A stretch of DNA of 64,000 nt from positions 21,090,017-21,154,016 of the forward strand of contig NC_040025.1 of NCBI RefSeq assembly GCF_000972845.2, written 5' to 3'. Positions within the stretch are counted from its first letter, which is position 1. Every line of letters starts with the position of its first letter. Of this stretch, positions 43,805 to 57,500 are shown one piece after another. The stretch comes from Larimichthys crocea. Its lineage: Eukaryota; Chordata; Actinopteri; Sciaenidae. A program made the position numbers and the translations under genes. The notes below the pieces were generated by a model. That model saw only the letters and a program-made list of their open reading frames with translations, was not told the origin of the DNA and ran no database searches.

Positions 43805-44007
43805 TCATTTTTTGGCAGTATCACATATTTGAGGCATGAGACAAGTTCTTTGTTTTAAAACTTTGACCTTCAGAGTTCCTTCAATCTATCTTTATGTTTT
43901 TGTTTTTAAACACATTTCCCTTTTCCCCAACTTGCATCTTTCAACCTTCATTCTTCATTCTTTCTCCTCTTTTTTTCCACCTTCTTACTTTCTGGCTGTT
44001 TGTTTCT

Positions 44008-47000
44008 CTAGAGGAAGTCACTCTGCAACTCACTAGACAGCTGGCTGACAGCCACCTCACTATGTAGCGATCCTTTAAGTATCCTGGCAGTCTGCTGGTG
44101 GCTGTATCCTGTAATGTTTTCTTTGGTACCAGTGACTTCAGGGCAAGGACAGTGTCTACAGGTCCCGTGGTTTTCCGTTAGCCCATTTGACAACCTTGTG
44201 CAGTTGCATTCTTCTTTGTGATGGGACTCCATGCAAGTTCCCTTCTGTGTGGAGCTGTGCTGACACAGACATCCACAGACTGTACTTCTGCAGTTTGCCA
44301 CATCCCGACATAGGAACTTGCGAAAGTTGGGCTTGAAGACCAGGTAGACAAAAGGGTTGTAAAGGGTGGAGGACTTGGCAAACATAGCTGCCAGAGCAAA
44401 AGCCATAGCTGGTACAGTTGCTGGGTTACCATATGCTGCCCACATGGACACAATGGCATATGGACTCCATGCTGTCAGAAAACCGATGCAAACTGCTATA
44501 GACAGCTGAAAAGAGACACAAAAATATAAAAGAAAATACATTTGTTATGTAAAAATATATTCACTTAAGTGTTTAAAGTATCTTGGAAAGTGAACCTATG
44601 CATTTACCTTAATGATAAGTGCATGTGCATTAGTGATTTTGTTCTGCGGGGACATGTGCTGCTGCACAGCCTGACGGGAGCCCCGGACGGTGAGCAGGAT
44701 GAATGTGTAGGACAGGAAGATGACAGTGCAGGGCACAATGTAGCAGAAGAAGAAGAGGCAGGTGATGTAGCTCATAGCTGCAGAGCTATAGCTGGGAGCA
44801 TGCCAATTGATGCAGCATGCTGTACCGTAAGGCTCAGCCCCATATTCTCCCCAGCCCACCAGGGGACCGACGGCAAAAACTCCAGCGTAGCACCAGACCC
44901 CAGCAACCAGCGTGCAGGCGTGGGTGTAGGAGAACTTGTTACCTGAGGAAAGCATAGCAGGGTAGACAGTGGAGGGAGAATTGCGGGAGTGATTACTGAC
45001 AGATGAGAACATGGAGGAAGAATACAGAAACAACAGCAGAGTCAGAATATGCTACTGAAGCATATTAAGTCTGGGTACCTGATGCTGACAACAGGCAATG
45101 AACAAGGAAGAGAAAGAGGAGGACATGGGGAGATGAAGCGGGATATCATTCAATTAGATAAACAACCTGATAGGAAGGTTTCCAAGGATAGGATGAATAA
45201 ATCACTGTTCTTAACCACACAGATAAAAAGATGCATTCATCCCATTTATCTTGTTTTCCAGTCAAAGCATGTTTTGATGTGACCTCAGGCATGTTCAGAT
45301 AAGAGATCACATGGCCCACAGGAATGCACATGTAAGGTTGATGAAGTCCATAATGCCATAAGACCAAAACACCACACATTATTCTGTGTGCATGGAGAGT
45401 AGCTGCGCAGCATGTTCATTTTGAGGCCAAAGTATGTGAATACAGAAATCACAACATGAAATTATGCACGAATTAAACTCCAGCACTCAATGAACTATAC
45501 TTCATGCTAAAGTTGTAATAAGATATACAAAATGTATGTTTCTGTAAAGTTCTTATAAACACGTCACCTCAGTGCAGGAAATATGGTTCTTTTTTTAATC
45601 TTTTTTTTAATCTTTTGTTTTAATTTGACTGACCCCGCTCACCACATAAAATCTACAGACAATTTTTTCTCTGACTTAAAGTCATGGTTTTACAGCCTAT
45701 AGTGTTTGTACAGTCTGTTTTGTATTTTATTTATAGCAGAACTTAAATTAACTTTATGAGCAGCCCTTTCAGTTGGCACAATTAGTGGTGGAGACTTCTC
45801 TTGTTGTGACTCTCATATGCTAGTGTATAAATAAGAGATCCATGGGAAATGCTGAGACAGCCCTCACTACCAACTGTGCAACTGATTTAGACGAGGGCTT
45901 CTTCAGTGTGTAATCAGTGAGGAGGATAACACAGGGAGCCTTATCGATGATACCACACCGCCTCTTCAGCTGGATGTCAGCCCCTTTTACAATTCAAGCT
46001 GAGGGAGTGATTAAGCCCTGTGGCACTCGGTGAACTGCGTGGTGCTGGGGATGGGAGCGGTTAGCCATTAGAGTCAGCTTTTATCTGATGTGAATCACCC
46101 CTCAACCGATCGAACTGTCCAGCTATTCGTGTGGCACGTGAGGGAATCAACCTGAGCTCTTTTTTCACGGAGAGCTGAACTCGATTTGTAACCGAAGCCC
46201 TCAAATATGTGCTCTTACATTTTAAAAAGGTATGGAGCAACCTTTTCTCTCCTGAGTATCTGAATATGCCAGCTACTGATCTGGTACAGTAACTGCTCCT
46301 TTTTTCTCTTTTCATCAATATTTCATAAGGTATCAGAGATCAGCGGCTCACTGCAGTTGAATAGATCAATAAATAATTAGTGAGATAAAACTAAATAAAC
46401 CAAAATGATCCAAAATGTTTTTAAGACAACAGTCTGCACCTTTTATCCATCAGGAGATCATGTCTTATTTTTGCTCTATGGAACAAGAAGAGGAGCAGTC
46501 ACAGTTTGATGAAGAACTGTAGTCAGCAAGCTGCTCATCTCTAACTCCTCTGATCCATCAGATCACAGTTGGGATTATTTTGCACTGACTTTCTTTATTT
46601 AAACAAAGCTTGTTTGGCTGCAATGACCAACTGATACATCAGTTGTATTTTCTGTGGTTTTCTGCCAAAGTAGCAGTAGTAGTAATAGGTGAAAGAGTTG
46701 TGTTTATTGTAGCATTAAATCAAACTATATATATATATTTAATTTAAATTAATCTGGTACAGTTTATTCTTTCACAGTGCATTTGGTCTTGGCTGCATAG
46801 TAATAAATGTTTCGATAAATAATTCCTATCGTGCAGGAGAAAATAGTCAGTCCATGAATTAGTATTAAATGAAAATGCCAGCACAAGCTTTTTATCCTAC
46901 TGTCCATCATGCTCACTGTATTTACCATGTCATATGCTGCCATATATTGAATGAGATGGAGGCTTTGACTCTGATTGAGATCTATTTAAGCTCAAACACG

Positions 47001-50000
47001 TCTACTAGGCATCAATTTTTACAGCCAATACCAGTTGACATCAGTGCAAATATCCTGCATTGGATCTTTTACCAGTAATATTTAAGTCAGTCCTCTTTAA
47101 CTGTAAAGCAATTCCCCAGTTCATACCCCTCCCTCATGCCAATTTATTGAATCTAGTCCTCTTACTGAGAACGTGTCTGACTCATCCACACTCATCCTCT
47201 TGTTTGATGGACTTCGATCCAGCATCTACAAGTTGATCAGGAGTCAGTGGTGGCTGTTGATTAAATCAGACAGCAAGTACCGGATCCATGCGCTGCTGTT
47301 AGGTCTCCAAGTGAGGGCTAATTTGTCTGTCAGCAGGGGTTCATTAAGAATAGCAATAACCATGTGAGGTACTCCAGCTGCGACAAATACTAATAACAGA
47401 GACAGGAAGAAACACTCTCCATCACTCCTAACCGTCTCCCCAATGATCCATGTCTTCCACTACAGTTTCTTTCATCAGTTTGCACCTTGGAGCTCTTTAG
47501 TGCTTTGTTGAAAGACATTCCCTAAAGAATACGACATGGAGTTTCTGTTACATGAGTAATAACAATGAGGCCACATCCTGTATAAAAATGTTTGAAGATT
47601 TGCAGAAGAAGTTTCACATAGTTTCTCATCAGCAAGGAAGTCATTCGGGTAGATTCAATTTTTTACTTCTGCAGATTTTGTTTTTTTCACATTCAGACTC
47701 CTAACTAACTAAAAAATTCTTTGTAGAAATAATTAGCTGTCTGATCAGTTCTGGGAAGAAAATTGTGTAGACTCTGTGCACTAAATAATAATTCCAGTGG
47801 GATATATTTTTTAATATATTTTTCCTTTTTCACAGCAACATAGAAACTATATCATGTTTCAGAAAAATGTGAGCATTTCTAATCGATTTCAGCTAGTCTT
47901 AAAATTCCCACATACATCCAATTAAACCAACGTTTATTGTCTTTTGACAGCTGATACAGTAGCCCATGTTGTATCCAATATGAGACAGCCTCTATAATAA
48001 CTCCACACATGCAAAGTGAATCTTGTGTCAGCAGCCCATAAATGTTATCATGGTTTTTACTCTCCAACCCCCAGTAACCCAATCCTCTGACATTTTTGGT
48101 GTTACTCCATGAAAACAGCTCGTACATTTCTTGGTTCTTTTCTCGTGTTTATGCAAAGCACTCCATAGAGCTGCCTTGTGAGTTCCTAGATTTTTTACAC
48201 AAGAAAATTGTTTGGTCATTTCCCAACCTCTTATTCACACATCAGTAAGCTCCATTTCCACAAAGACAGAAGTAACAGCAGCAATCTGGCCTTTAGGTAT
48301 AGCCATTTTGATGTCTCCTTCTACAGAAAGTGATAGTTGCTCCAATTTTTCATGTTTATGTCACCCCCAGGCAGTTAGAATAGCTGTTTTTTTGGTTTTT
48401 TTCTGTTGTGCTTGTCTTTGTGTGTTAACCAATATGATTCAGCTTTTGTGTAAAACACCAAATGTTAATGTTAATTTATCCTAGATTTCTAAATTAACTT
48501 TTTTGTCGTTTCTCCGTAACTGTGCAGCTATTGCCTGGGCATAACATTTTGCTTTGGCACCGTCACACAAATGAAATGTTAATTGTCACTGGAAATAGTT
48601 ACTTGTCTGGAGCTACTATTCAACGGGTTAACAAGTTTACAGCTCAGGTATTTACCATTTGAAGTGAGTAATTCTACCACAGCTATTTTCCTGTTAGTTT
48701 CACCGTTTCCTGTTAAAGGCACCATCACACTACATAGACAATACCAAAAGAACGATTTACAAGAACAATAACAGTGTTTCAATGTTTATATCAGGTTATA
48801 TTCAACATGTGACCAAGAAAATCAATTCAAATGCAAATATGATGCATCTGTTTGGTTTGTGGGAGCTATATTCTCTTACGATTTGATTTTTGCCTATGTT
48901 CCTGATGTTGGGATGTGCATACAGTACACAGCCTTGAAGCATTGTTTTTGTTGTTTTCCTTCATATTGCACTCCATGTTTTTTAATGGACATATAAAGAA
49001 CACGCTCCTTACATCTCCAGAGTACACAGAAAACAATATTGGATGACAGGGGACACACAGTCAACCAGTATGAACTCAAATTCCTTTGTTTTTTTCTGTC
49101 AGTATGTGGCATGACGCGTGTTGTTCTGAAAAAAACAGATGCTGCAAGTACAAGTCTGCGGTTATTGACAGGATCTTTACATCAGTGATGCCATATCTCC
49201 CAGATTATTGATTGTGTATTTGTTAGCGTGTGTTTGTTTCTTTGACTACAAGAGCTGCATAGACAGCATGGGTTAACAGTGTGTTTGTACTGAGCACATT
49301 TGTACAAGGTTGCTAGCAGGGAATTCTCATAAAGGTATAATTATTTATGCTAATTTGCATTTCAAACATTTTTATTCGTGAAGCTTGTAGCCTCTGGGGT
49401 TTTACACTCTGCATTATAGATTGTTTCTCTAGTAAACAGACAAGAGGAGCTCTTTAAAAATACAGCCTTGACGTCAATTATACTGTGCCTATTAGCAGCA
49501 ATTGGTGAACATACTGGAGTCTGGAGCAGACTTCTAATTTTATTCAGAAGCGTCTAACTGGTGTACCAAAGCACTGTGAAGCTGGATTTTGACAAATGAA
49601 ACCTGAATTAGTTCAATTGTGACATGTTCATGAATTTGATATACACTGTCCATCAGAGCTAAACAATCTCCCGCTGTGTTTGATAACACATTCCGGCTGC
49701 CAGCATCACTTTTCTTGTATCCTCCACGAGTTGTGCTGTTTGTTCTTCGATCAAACCTGCCTTCTTTTGTCCTCATGTTTGTACTTTGTGCCTTTGCCTT
49801 CTATCTTGTATACTAGACAACAGACAACATTCAAACAGTATGTGTCACATCTGGCTCTACCCTGCAGTGTATACGTGTGAGTGTGAAGCATATAAATGGG
49901 ATTTATCCGTGGATTTTTGCACTCTGGGATGCAGACTCCAGGTCTGTAGTATGGACATTAAGAGAGCTGATGATGACAGTGCTTGTGGGTGGAATTAAAC

Positions 50001-53000
50001 TGTTAACCATTTCCATAAACTGGTATGAATTTGTATGTATTGCAATTCAATATTTCAATTAATTATGATTTATGAATTATGGTTAAATGGTGCTGTCACA
50101 TCATTTTCACAAGACAAAGAAAAATGTTATGATGGTTTAATGAGCAAATTAGGAGTGACTGATGAGTTTCAAAAAAAGAAAATGAATTAACCTCCAGCAG
50201 TACATAAATATAGAAGAATTTAGCTAATGGGAATGTCTGCATAAAATCAAACGTCATACAATGTATTTAAAAAAAATAGATATACAGACCCTAAATCAAC
50301 TGGCTTAAAGAGATTTAACAGACAATCATGTAAATAAATCCTCAGTGGCTTCAGTGACAACAAGATTAATTATGGTCATTAGCAATGTGCTGTTTGAACA
50401 GTTTGAAGCCATAGCAGTGTGTAGTGAAAGTAGTTCTCATGCACAAGCGTGGAAACACTGGAGATTTAATGTTACGCGAAACTGCCTGATAGTAACTAGA
50501 GTATCTTTGACTTTCACTACAGTTACAAGGTGGCCTTCACCCTTTATAGGACACTCATTGAAATACTTGGAAATTTAAAATTTCAACCCTGGAGCATTAT
50601 TGGTGGATATAAGAAGATATATTTTTTTCTTTTTTGACTTTTTAAAAAAGTTTCAGTTTTAGGCAAATCAAAGTCAAAGAAGTTACCATATATGGTCACT
50701 TGCCCACCTAGGGTAAAAAAAATATATATTCATTTATTATTAATTTATTTCCAAATTAACAATCAGACATATGTCTTAAGGAACTTATGACATTTATTTC
50801 AAAATATCACGCCCGTGATCCAGTGAACATACAAAAAAATGTTAGCAACGCTACCTGTGACGTAGCCTGACATTTACTGATTGGCTGGAGAAAGTCACGT
50901 GATTCTGCTCCTGCATTGAGAGACGCGGGGCACCATTTTAAAAGCCCATGGAAGTGACCATATATGGCTCACACATAAATTTTATAGTACGCAAAAAACA
51001 GATTTATTGAGTCTGATTAAAAGAAACTCTAAAAAAGAGAAAAACAGTGCCATTGGTTTGGGAATTTGTGGGAGTAAGACTTGCAGAAGAGAGCTGAATC
51101 CCAGCATGGAAGTGTAATCTAAAGTAGAAACCAATCCTTAATGTCAATAATTAGCTGGCCTTCTTAATGCCCTTGAATAAAATCAGAATTAATTTGCATT
51201 ATAACATGGAAATCCTTACTGGATGTGACTGCTAATTACCATCAAGTCTCCAAATATCTATAGAGAAGGTCCGAATGTTTGATCCTTTTTACCATAACAA
51301 TGTACATTACCGTTATTGTAATAATATATAACATATTGAGTATATAGATGATTATCATTAACTGCACAGTGAGTTATCTCGCTGAAGTGGCTGCTACTAA
51401 ATGTAATCAGCGTCAATGTGAAGTGGAAAATGAGAAATGACAAGGTAATTAATTCAATTAATTAAAATATAAAGAGAGTGAGAGTTATCCTTACATTATA
51501 CATTATATCAAATTCTTTAAATTTCTTGCTTTGATTTTGATCTTAAAAATAGTAGGTGTATCACCACCACTGTATGGAATGCCGTAGATCTGTACCTTAT
51601 TTGCATGGACCTGGAGAAAAGCATATGAAATCTTGTCTGATTATCCAGATATGAGACACTTGAAATGACAATGGGAGCAGAACGACCCCTGACATTGTAT
51701 ATTTATCTCTGTTTTTCTACTAAGCTCTCATGATGGATTTGTAAATTGAGAACGGCTTAACTTAAACTCCATCGGATTATAAGGAAAACAAAACTCTTTC
51801 ACCTTGACATTGCAGTAACTTTGTGGACGGCTGGCATTTAACCGATTGAAAAAGAATTATGATTTTATGGACCTCAAGTAGCATTCTTGATCTCTGAATG
51901 TCGATTATAGATCTTGAGTTAAACCACTGCATTATCTCTGCGGGCTGTGAGGGAATACTTAAGGAAAGGTTTCATGGTGTAGCACCATCATTCTTGCACC
52001 ACTTTTATTGTCTCTAACTGTATTTTACTGTTGAATGATAATTTTACCCTGCTCTTCTGTGAAATGAACAGCACGAATTTAAAATAATTAGTAAACACTG
52101 ACATTATGGAAAGCATGCAGCCAGGGAATCAGGGTATTCCAATAACTGGATAGATTGTGAGTTTTTTCAAACATAAAATCCTGCAGGGGAATACATTAAA
52201 ATGTGAAAATGGGAGAGTACATTAAAGTCCTTGTAAACATTTCCTTATTTACATATCTTGTTGTTTAAAGAGGTTAAAAGCAGGCATTGAACATTAGCAT
52301 TATTGCAGCATGGCCACTTTTACTTTGTAACAAGTCCTTGACTTGCTGGCCTCACTGCAATAATATTTCTCTCTTTAGATTCAAGGTTTTTGGCTTCAGG
52401 CGAGAGCAAAAAAATCTATTTTTTTAATGGTGTTGATCGATATGAGTAAAGCCAGCCTTCTTAGTTAACAAAATCAATAGACGTATCAAGCCAATTTAAA
52501 AAAAATGCTTTAGTAAAGTGTTTTAAAATAGTGTGTTGTTGATGACGATGATTACTTTTGATGAATTAAAGCATAAAGTCTGGTTGTCTTACCATAGTTT
52601 GGGCAGCAGACCTTAAACCAGCAGACGCAGGAGAGCACAGTGAGGTTGGTCAGACTGCACAGGCCAAACAAAACGCCACAAAAGGCATAGACCATACAAA
52701 CCATCTTATTAAAGAGCCACCTAAATGGAGACAGAAACAGAAGAGAAATTTCTCTGCAAATGTCTCTAAAGAATTACACAATTCACACCTAGCAGATGAA
52801 ACAGGTAGTACATTTTCTGGTCATCCCCAGAGTTATATGAGACTGCAGTGAGCAGTGATGCATTTTGATCCATTCATGGCACATATAAAAGCTATCAGCT
52901 GCACAAAATTCATGCATTTCCCTCCATTTATAAACATTTATTTCATTGCGCTTCCAAAACTAATGGTAGCGTAAAAACATTTTGAGAAACTAGACCTCTA

Positions 53001-54532
53001 TTGCACTGACCATACTTAAATAAAATAAATCAGTTTCAGTTTCATTAATAAAAAGCTTTTTTTTACATTCTTACTACAAGGCCACAGTAATTGCTGTGCT
53101 CTTTGATTGATGCTTAGTAGGCCTATGTGTGCGATATGTCATCGTTTACGATATATCGTCAAAAACATTCCCCAGGGTAAGAAGAATATGTAACCCCATG
53201 ATAAAAACAATAAATTCCCACAATGGGCACAACACTCTCGCAGCCCAACAGGCATATTGACAAACATGGTGGAAGGTGGAGCAGATACGCCGGTCAGCGA
53301 AGAGCTCTTTCCTCACGCTCCGGCCGCCAATCAGAAACTCAGATCAGTCAAACCTCCACAGACAGCCTGAAATGTCCGTGAAGCAGAGACTATCCAGGTG
53401 GATTCACGGACTAAACTCTGATAATCTACCTGTGGGTGTGTGTTTTGACTTTGTTTATTTCATGTACCCAGCATCTAAATCTGAGTCCGACTCGCAAATT
53501 TAATTTGATTTGTGTCCAATGATTAGAAAGAAAGATAGAGAGAGAGAGCCCGAAAGAGCTTTGGTAGAGAGACATAGATTAACACTTTTTACTGTTAACA
53601 GTATTTCTGTAGCAAAGTGATGGAAGCACTTCTTTTCAGCCTTGACAGGATGGCTGCAGAAAGCCTCAGCGACTTTCACGTAGAAGCTGCCCATTTTATA
53701 CGAGGGCAAAAACAGTCCAAAAATAAAGCTGCAAGCAACTATAATCTGTATTTTTTTAAAACCACATTACTCTAGCTGCTCAGCAGCAAACAGCAAACAG
53801 ACATAGTTAGCAACTAGCTGTACAGTTGAATTTGAAAAATGGGGACATGTCATCCTATCTACAGTTATCCTATCCCCTGTGGAAATGACATGCTTGGAAT
53901 TATACATTTCTCTACATTTTCTTTTTAAAGTGACAGTGTGAAGACCATTTTTAATTTTGATTCCAGTGGAGAGATATGAAATCTTTTTAAATATATAGCC
54001 TCATGTGCGGACATGATTTTGGGGTACTCAATGATATAGATAGTCCTGCTTCTCTAACCATTTCTTACATTTCACTCTTTGTTAGTTTCTATGCCTTTTT
54101 TTCCTCATCCCCCAGTAATCTATTGATTGTGAAGAAGAATAGATGAAAGAAGAAATATTGGTGAACAATGGTTCCTCACATGTGAGCATAGGCTGAGGGG
54201 ATAGCCAACGGGAACAGGGTTAAGGTCATGCCCAGGTCACTGATGGCCAGGTTAACAACAAAGAACTCTGCTGGCTTCAGGGAGGACTTCTTTCTATAGG
54301 CCACAAACAGCAGGATCCCGTTTCCCAGCATTGACAGCACACCTGGGAGGCAGAGTAGCAAGACATTTAAGGACTGTTAGATGTGAACACACCTTCACAC
54401 AAATAAAGGCTGTAAAGTTAGTAGAAAAAAATCCAGCTGCTTACCAAAAATGGTGTAGATGGTTCCCATGAGGAAGTCATTATTTTTAGATATTGTGGAA
54501 ATGAGCAGAAATGTTTCAGAGGCATTTCCCAT
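44008..54532 (-). CDS. Neuropsin-group (Opn5-like, probably Opn5L1-type) opsin, five exons
   Basis: Coding exons in transcript order are 54532-54445, 54342-54180, 52720-52593, 44942-44608 and 44505-44008: 1212 nt, 403 aa. All junctions are GT-AG and in frame, and an in-frame TAG directly precedes the ATG. Seven membrane segments can be followed. The retinal Schiff-base lysine is K282 in AKSSTLYNP of TM7, with the NPxxY motif (NPFVY) after it. C92 and C169 make the TM3-loop 2 disulfide, Y95 sits at rhodopsin 113, and E163 matches E181. The words GWGEYGAEPYGT and KPAEFFVVNLAISDLG are typical of the OPN5 group. Oddities are V116-C117-W118 where E/DRY should be, C170 at rhodopsin position 188, and 11 cysteines in the tail. 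N3-A4-S5 is an N-glycosylation site. The family binds retinal in photoreceptive cells of retina, brain or skin. Cys188 points to the Opn5L1 type; I cannot assign a fish opn6-opn9 symbol safely. Confidence 0.93.
44943..52592 (-). other. Large opsin intron 3, 7.65 kb
   Basis: Intron between the TM3 exon and the TM4-TM5 exon. No other gene was recognised in it. It is AT-rich, contains few recognisable transposons and has several TAAT- and ATTTGCAT-type words (for example near 49.35 and 51.15 kb) that could be homeodomain or POU sites. That is inference only. Confidence 0.6.
52721..54179 (-). other. Opsin intron 2 with a transposon-like insert
   Basis: Between about 53.12 and 53.52 kb there is a distinct GC-richer segment beginning with CGATATGTCATCG and ACGATATATCGTC. 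It resembles the ends of hAT-type fish transposons I remember. The rest is AT-rich and featureless. Family assignment is tentative. Confidence 0.4.
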
Positions 54533-57500
54533 CTAGAACAAAAATAGAGAAACAGAAAGAGAGGGAGTAAAAGAATCTTTTGCCTTCAGGCATTAAGAAA
54601 AAAAAACAAGCAAAACAACTTTCCTACAAATTTACATCTTCCATACCTCAAATAGGAGAGAAAGTGACTTGTGGATCAGACCACTACTGTTACAATGTTG
54701 CAATAATGAACAAAGTTTAACTTCACTTTTGAAAAAGCAGTCAAATCAGATTCATATAGTCCCTGAAAGCTTCTTGTGGTTCACATCTGTGCTGATGTTT
54801 CACAATTTTGAGGTTTGTTACAATTATGTACTGTATATATCAGTTAAAACCAAAGAATTGCATCACAGTGTAGCACACTCTGTACCACTGGTCTTTCATC
54901 GGCTTTCAGTGTCAACATAACAAACCATGACAAGCAATTACTATGTGTCAACCTTCTTCTCTTGTTATAATTTCAAAGAGAAGAGAACAGGCTGCTTCCA
55001 TGTATAAATTCAATACCATCCTTCACGTAAAAATCAGTCTCACTTGCAAAACCAGGCAGTTATTTGCATACACAGCGTGCCCTGCTGCCAATACTGTATT
55101 CATTGTGGCCAAAGCAAGTTGCTGAGGCAATCTTTTTTCAAGGAATTTATGGGTGGAGATAACATGAAAATGTATTCATAGCCTTTCTATTTACTCAATG
55201 ACTTCACCTCTACTTACAGATTAAAGAGAGCCAACAGAGGGAAGAGACAAGTTAAATCACCTGGGGTTAAGAGCTTCTTGTGGATAAATCCATATTACCA
55301 TAAACTCTGGAGATTATCTTCAAAGAGAACTGGTGGTGAGGAAATTATTTTAACATTATCCTGTATAGACTTTGTATTAGAATTTTAAGTGGCCTCAGTG
55401 CATGTAGCACAGCTTGTCAGTAGACTGATCGAATGCGGTTTTATATGTTCACCATGCATCTATTACGGTGGATTCTAAATGTCCTTGAAGAAAAGCTAGT
55501 TTAGCTTCATTTATACATGCAATTTCATTTCCGAATAAATTGTCTAAATGTCTACATGTCTTTTTCTTTGCTGTGATTATGAGATTCCACATAATCACAG
55601 CTCTCTTTATTGTGATGGTACTTTCTGTTTTGCCTTTTCCTTTTTTGAATTCACATAATTTCTAAAAGATAATGTTCGAAGAAATGCACTGCACTGACAA
55701 TAAAGTTGTTCTATACTTCTATACTTGTGGCTGGAATTTTGAACTCTTCTACTAGTAGGTGAAGTTGTGCCAGAAGTCCCTTCTCTGTTTCAAATGTTTC
55801 CACAGATGTCCAGCTGGGCTGAGGTCTAGTCAGAGAGTGGATGGGACATGATAATGCTTCATTGAGCCCTCAGGGGATGTCGACGGGTACACAAATAAGT
55901 TCCACAAATGGATGAAGGATACACGTTACATTATTTTTGTTAAGCAATGTCATCATAGAGTAGAAATGTGTTGCACTTTCAGTACTCCTGAAGACCTGTG
56001 TAGACTGCGAAATAATCCAACATGGTGATCTGACACTCTCCATGATTAACTGTAGGATACGTGTACATGTGCAGCATTTTTCTCCTCTTACTTTCCTTCA
56101 CACAAGTTTGTTGTCTTTTCAGTATTTCAGTAGCCCCACAGGGACATCTCATATGAAAATGAAAAGAAAATATTTTTTTTTTACTGTTTTCAGTGTGTAT
56201 TCTTGAACATGAAATTAAAATTCCCAAAGATACAAAGGTTAAAAATGTAGTAGATCAATTATGGAGGAAATGAGTAATTCGTTCAAGATGAATTCCCTTC
56301 AGGTTTTGTATACGCCTTAATAAAACAAACTTTTAAACAGACTCCACCTCACGGTTTGACTACCAGTGAGTCCTTTTTAAACTTTAACAAATGATAACGC
56401 CTCTCAGCTACAACACTGACCAGCCCTGCAGCAGCCAATGGCAATACATTTTGTCTCTGGACACAGATATGTAGAAATATTTCTACATGCAGGTGCTGTA
56501 AGGTTCCTGGATTCCAACAACATCTTTACAATGACTGATGGGGGATCCGTTAAGAACTGAGTATCACGTTGTTACATCTGTTTTCCCTTTATGACGCAGT
56601 TCTTATCTTGAAATATGAGTTTAGATTGCACACTACTGGTCTTAGGCAACCGTTTTAAATCACTGCAACGACTTAATATTTCTTTGCACTAAACTTCAAA
56701 AACAAGACTCTTCCAAAAAAATACAACAACTCATACTTAACAAAGCGCTCATATAAGACAGACTCACACTAAAATTAAGAAAAGAAATGCATATAAAAGC
56801 AGAACAACTGTATAAACTTGTGACATCAATTGAGGCAATTTATCAGACTTTATCTAGCTACCTACAGTATGGACCCATAAAAGTCTTTACACAACGTAGA
56901 CGTAGGTTTTTTTTCAGAAGGATCCATCTAAAAGACTTTTGCTGCACATTTAGATGATTCTGTGTTTGCCTGCCTGTTTAAAGCTCACTCCCCACTTCCC
57001 CTTTTACACTCTCCTCTCAGCAGTGTCAGGGGCACAAGGGGCAACACTGGATTAATGGCCTGTCTGAGGATGAAGTCAAGACTGAAAATGAGTGAGAAGC
57101 AGAGAAGGGGGGCAGGGGGAAAGGGGGGATGTGAAGAAATATTGTAACGGAGTGGTGGCAGCTGGAACGAATGAGCGAGGACACGTGAAGGATGAGAGAA
57201 ATCCTATTGACTGAAATTGTCCCAAGCACGTGACTGGAAGCAGAATGATGGAGATTAGGCATAAGACGAATGGGATAATGTGACAATTCACTGATACTGA
57301 AAACATCCCACCTGTGCACACTTATCATTGGATACCCTTGTGAAATGCAAAGTGACTGAGATAGCGAGTGTAATTTCTCCCGAACGTATTTGGGAAACAG
57401 AATACTGTTCTATTCACAAATACACACGTTCCTTGAGTCTACAGTGTTTGTGTTTCCCTTAAAGATTCCAACTAGACACCATCTTCACTGTCATGCTGTT

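Noticed and set aside
52618..52626. Loss of E/DRY as evidence that the opsin is a pseudogene
   Set aside because: All five exons are open, splice sites are canonical and K282, C92, C169, E163 and NPxxY are retained.
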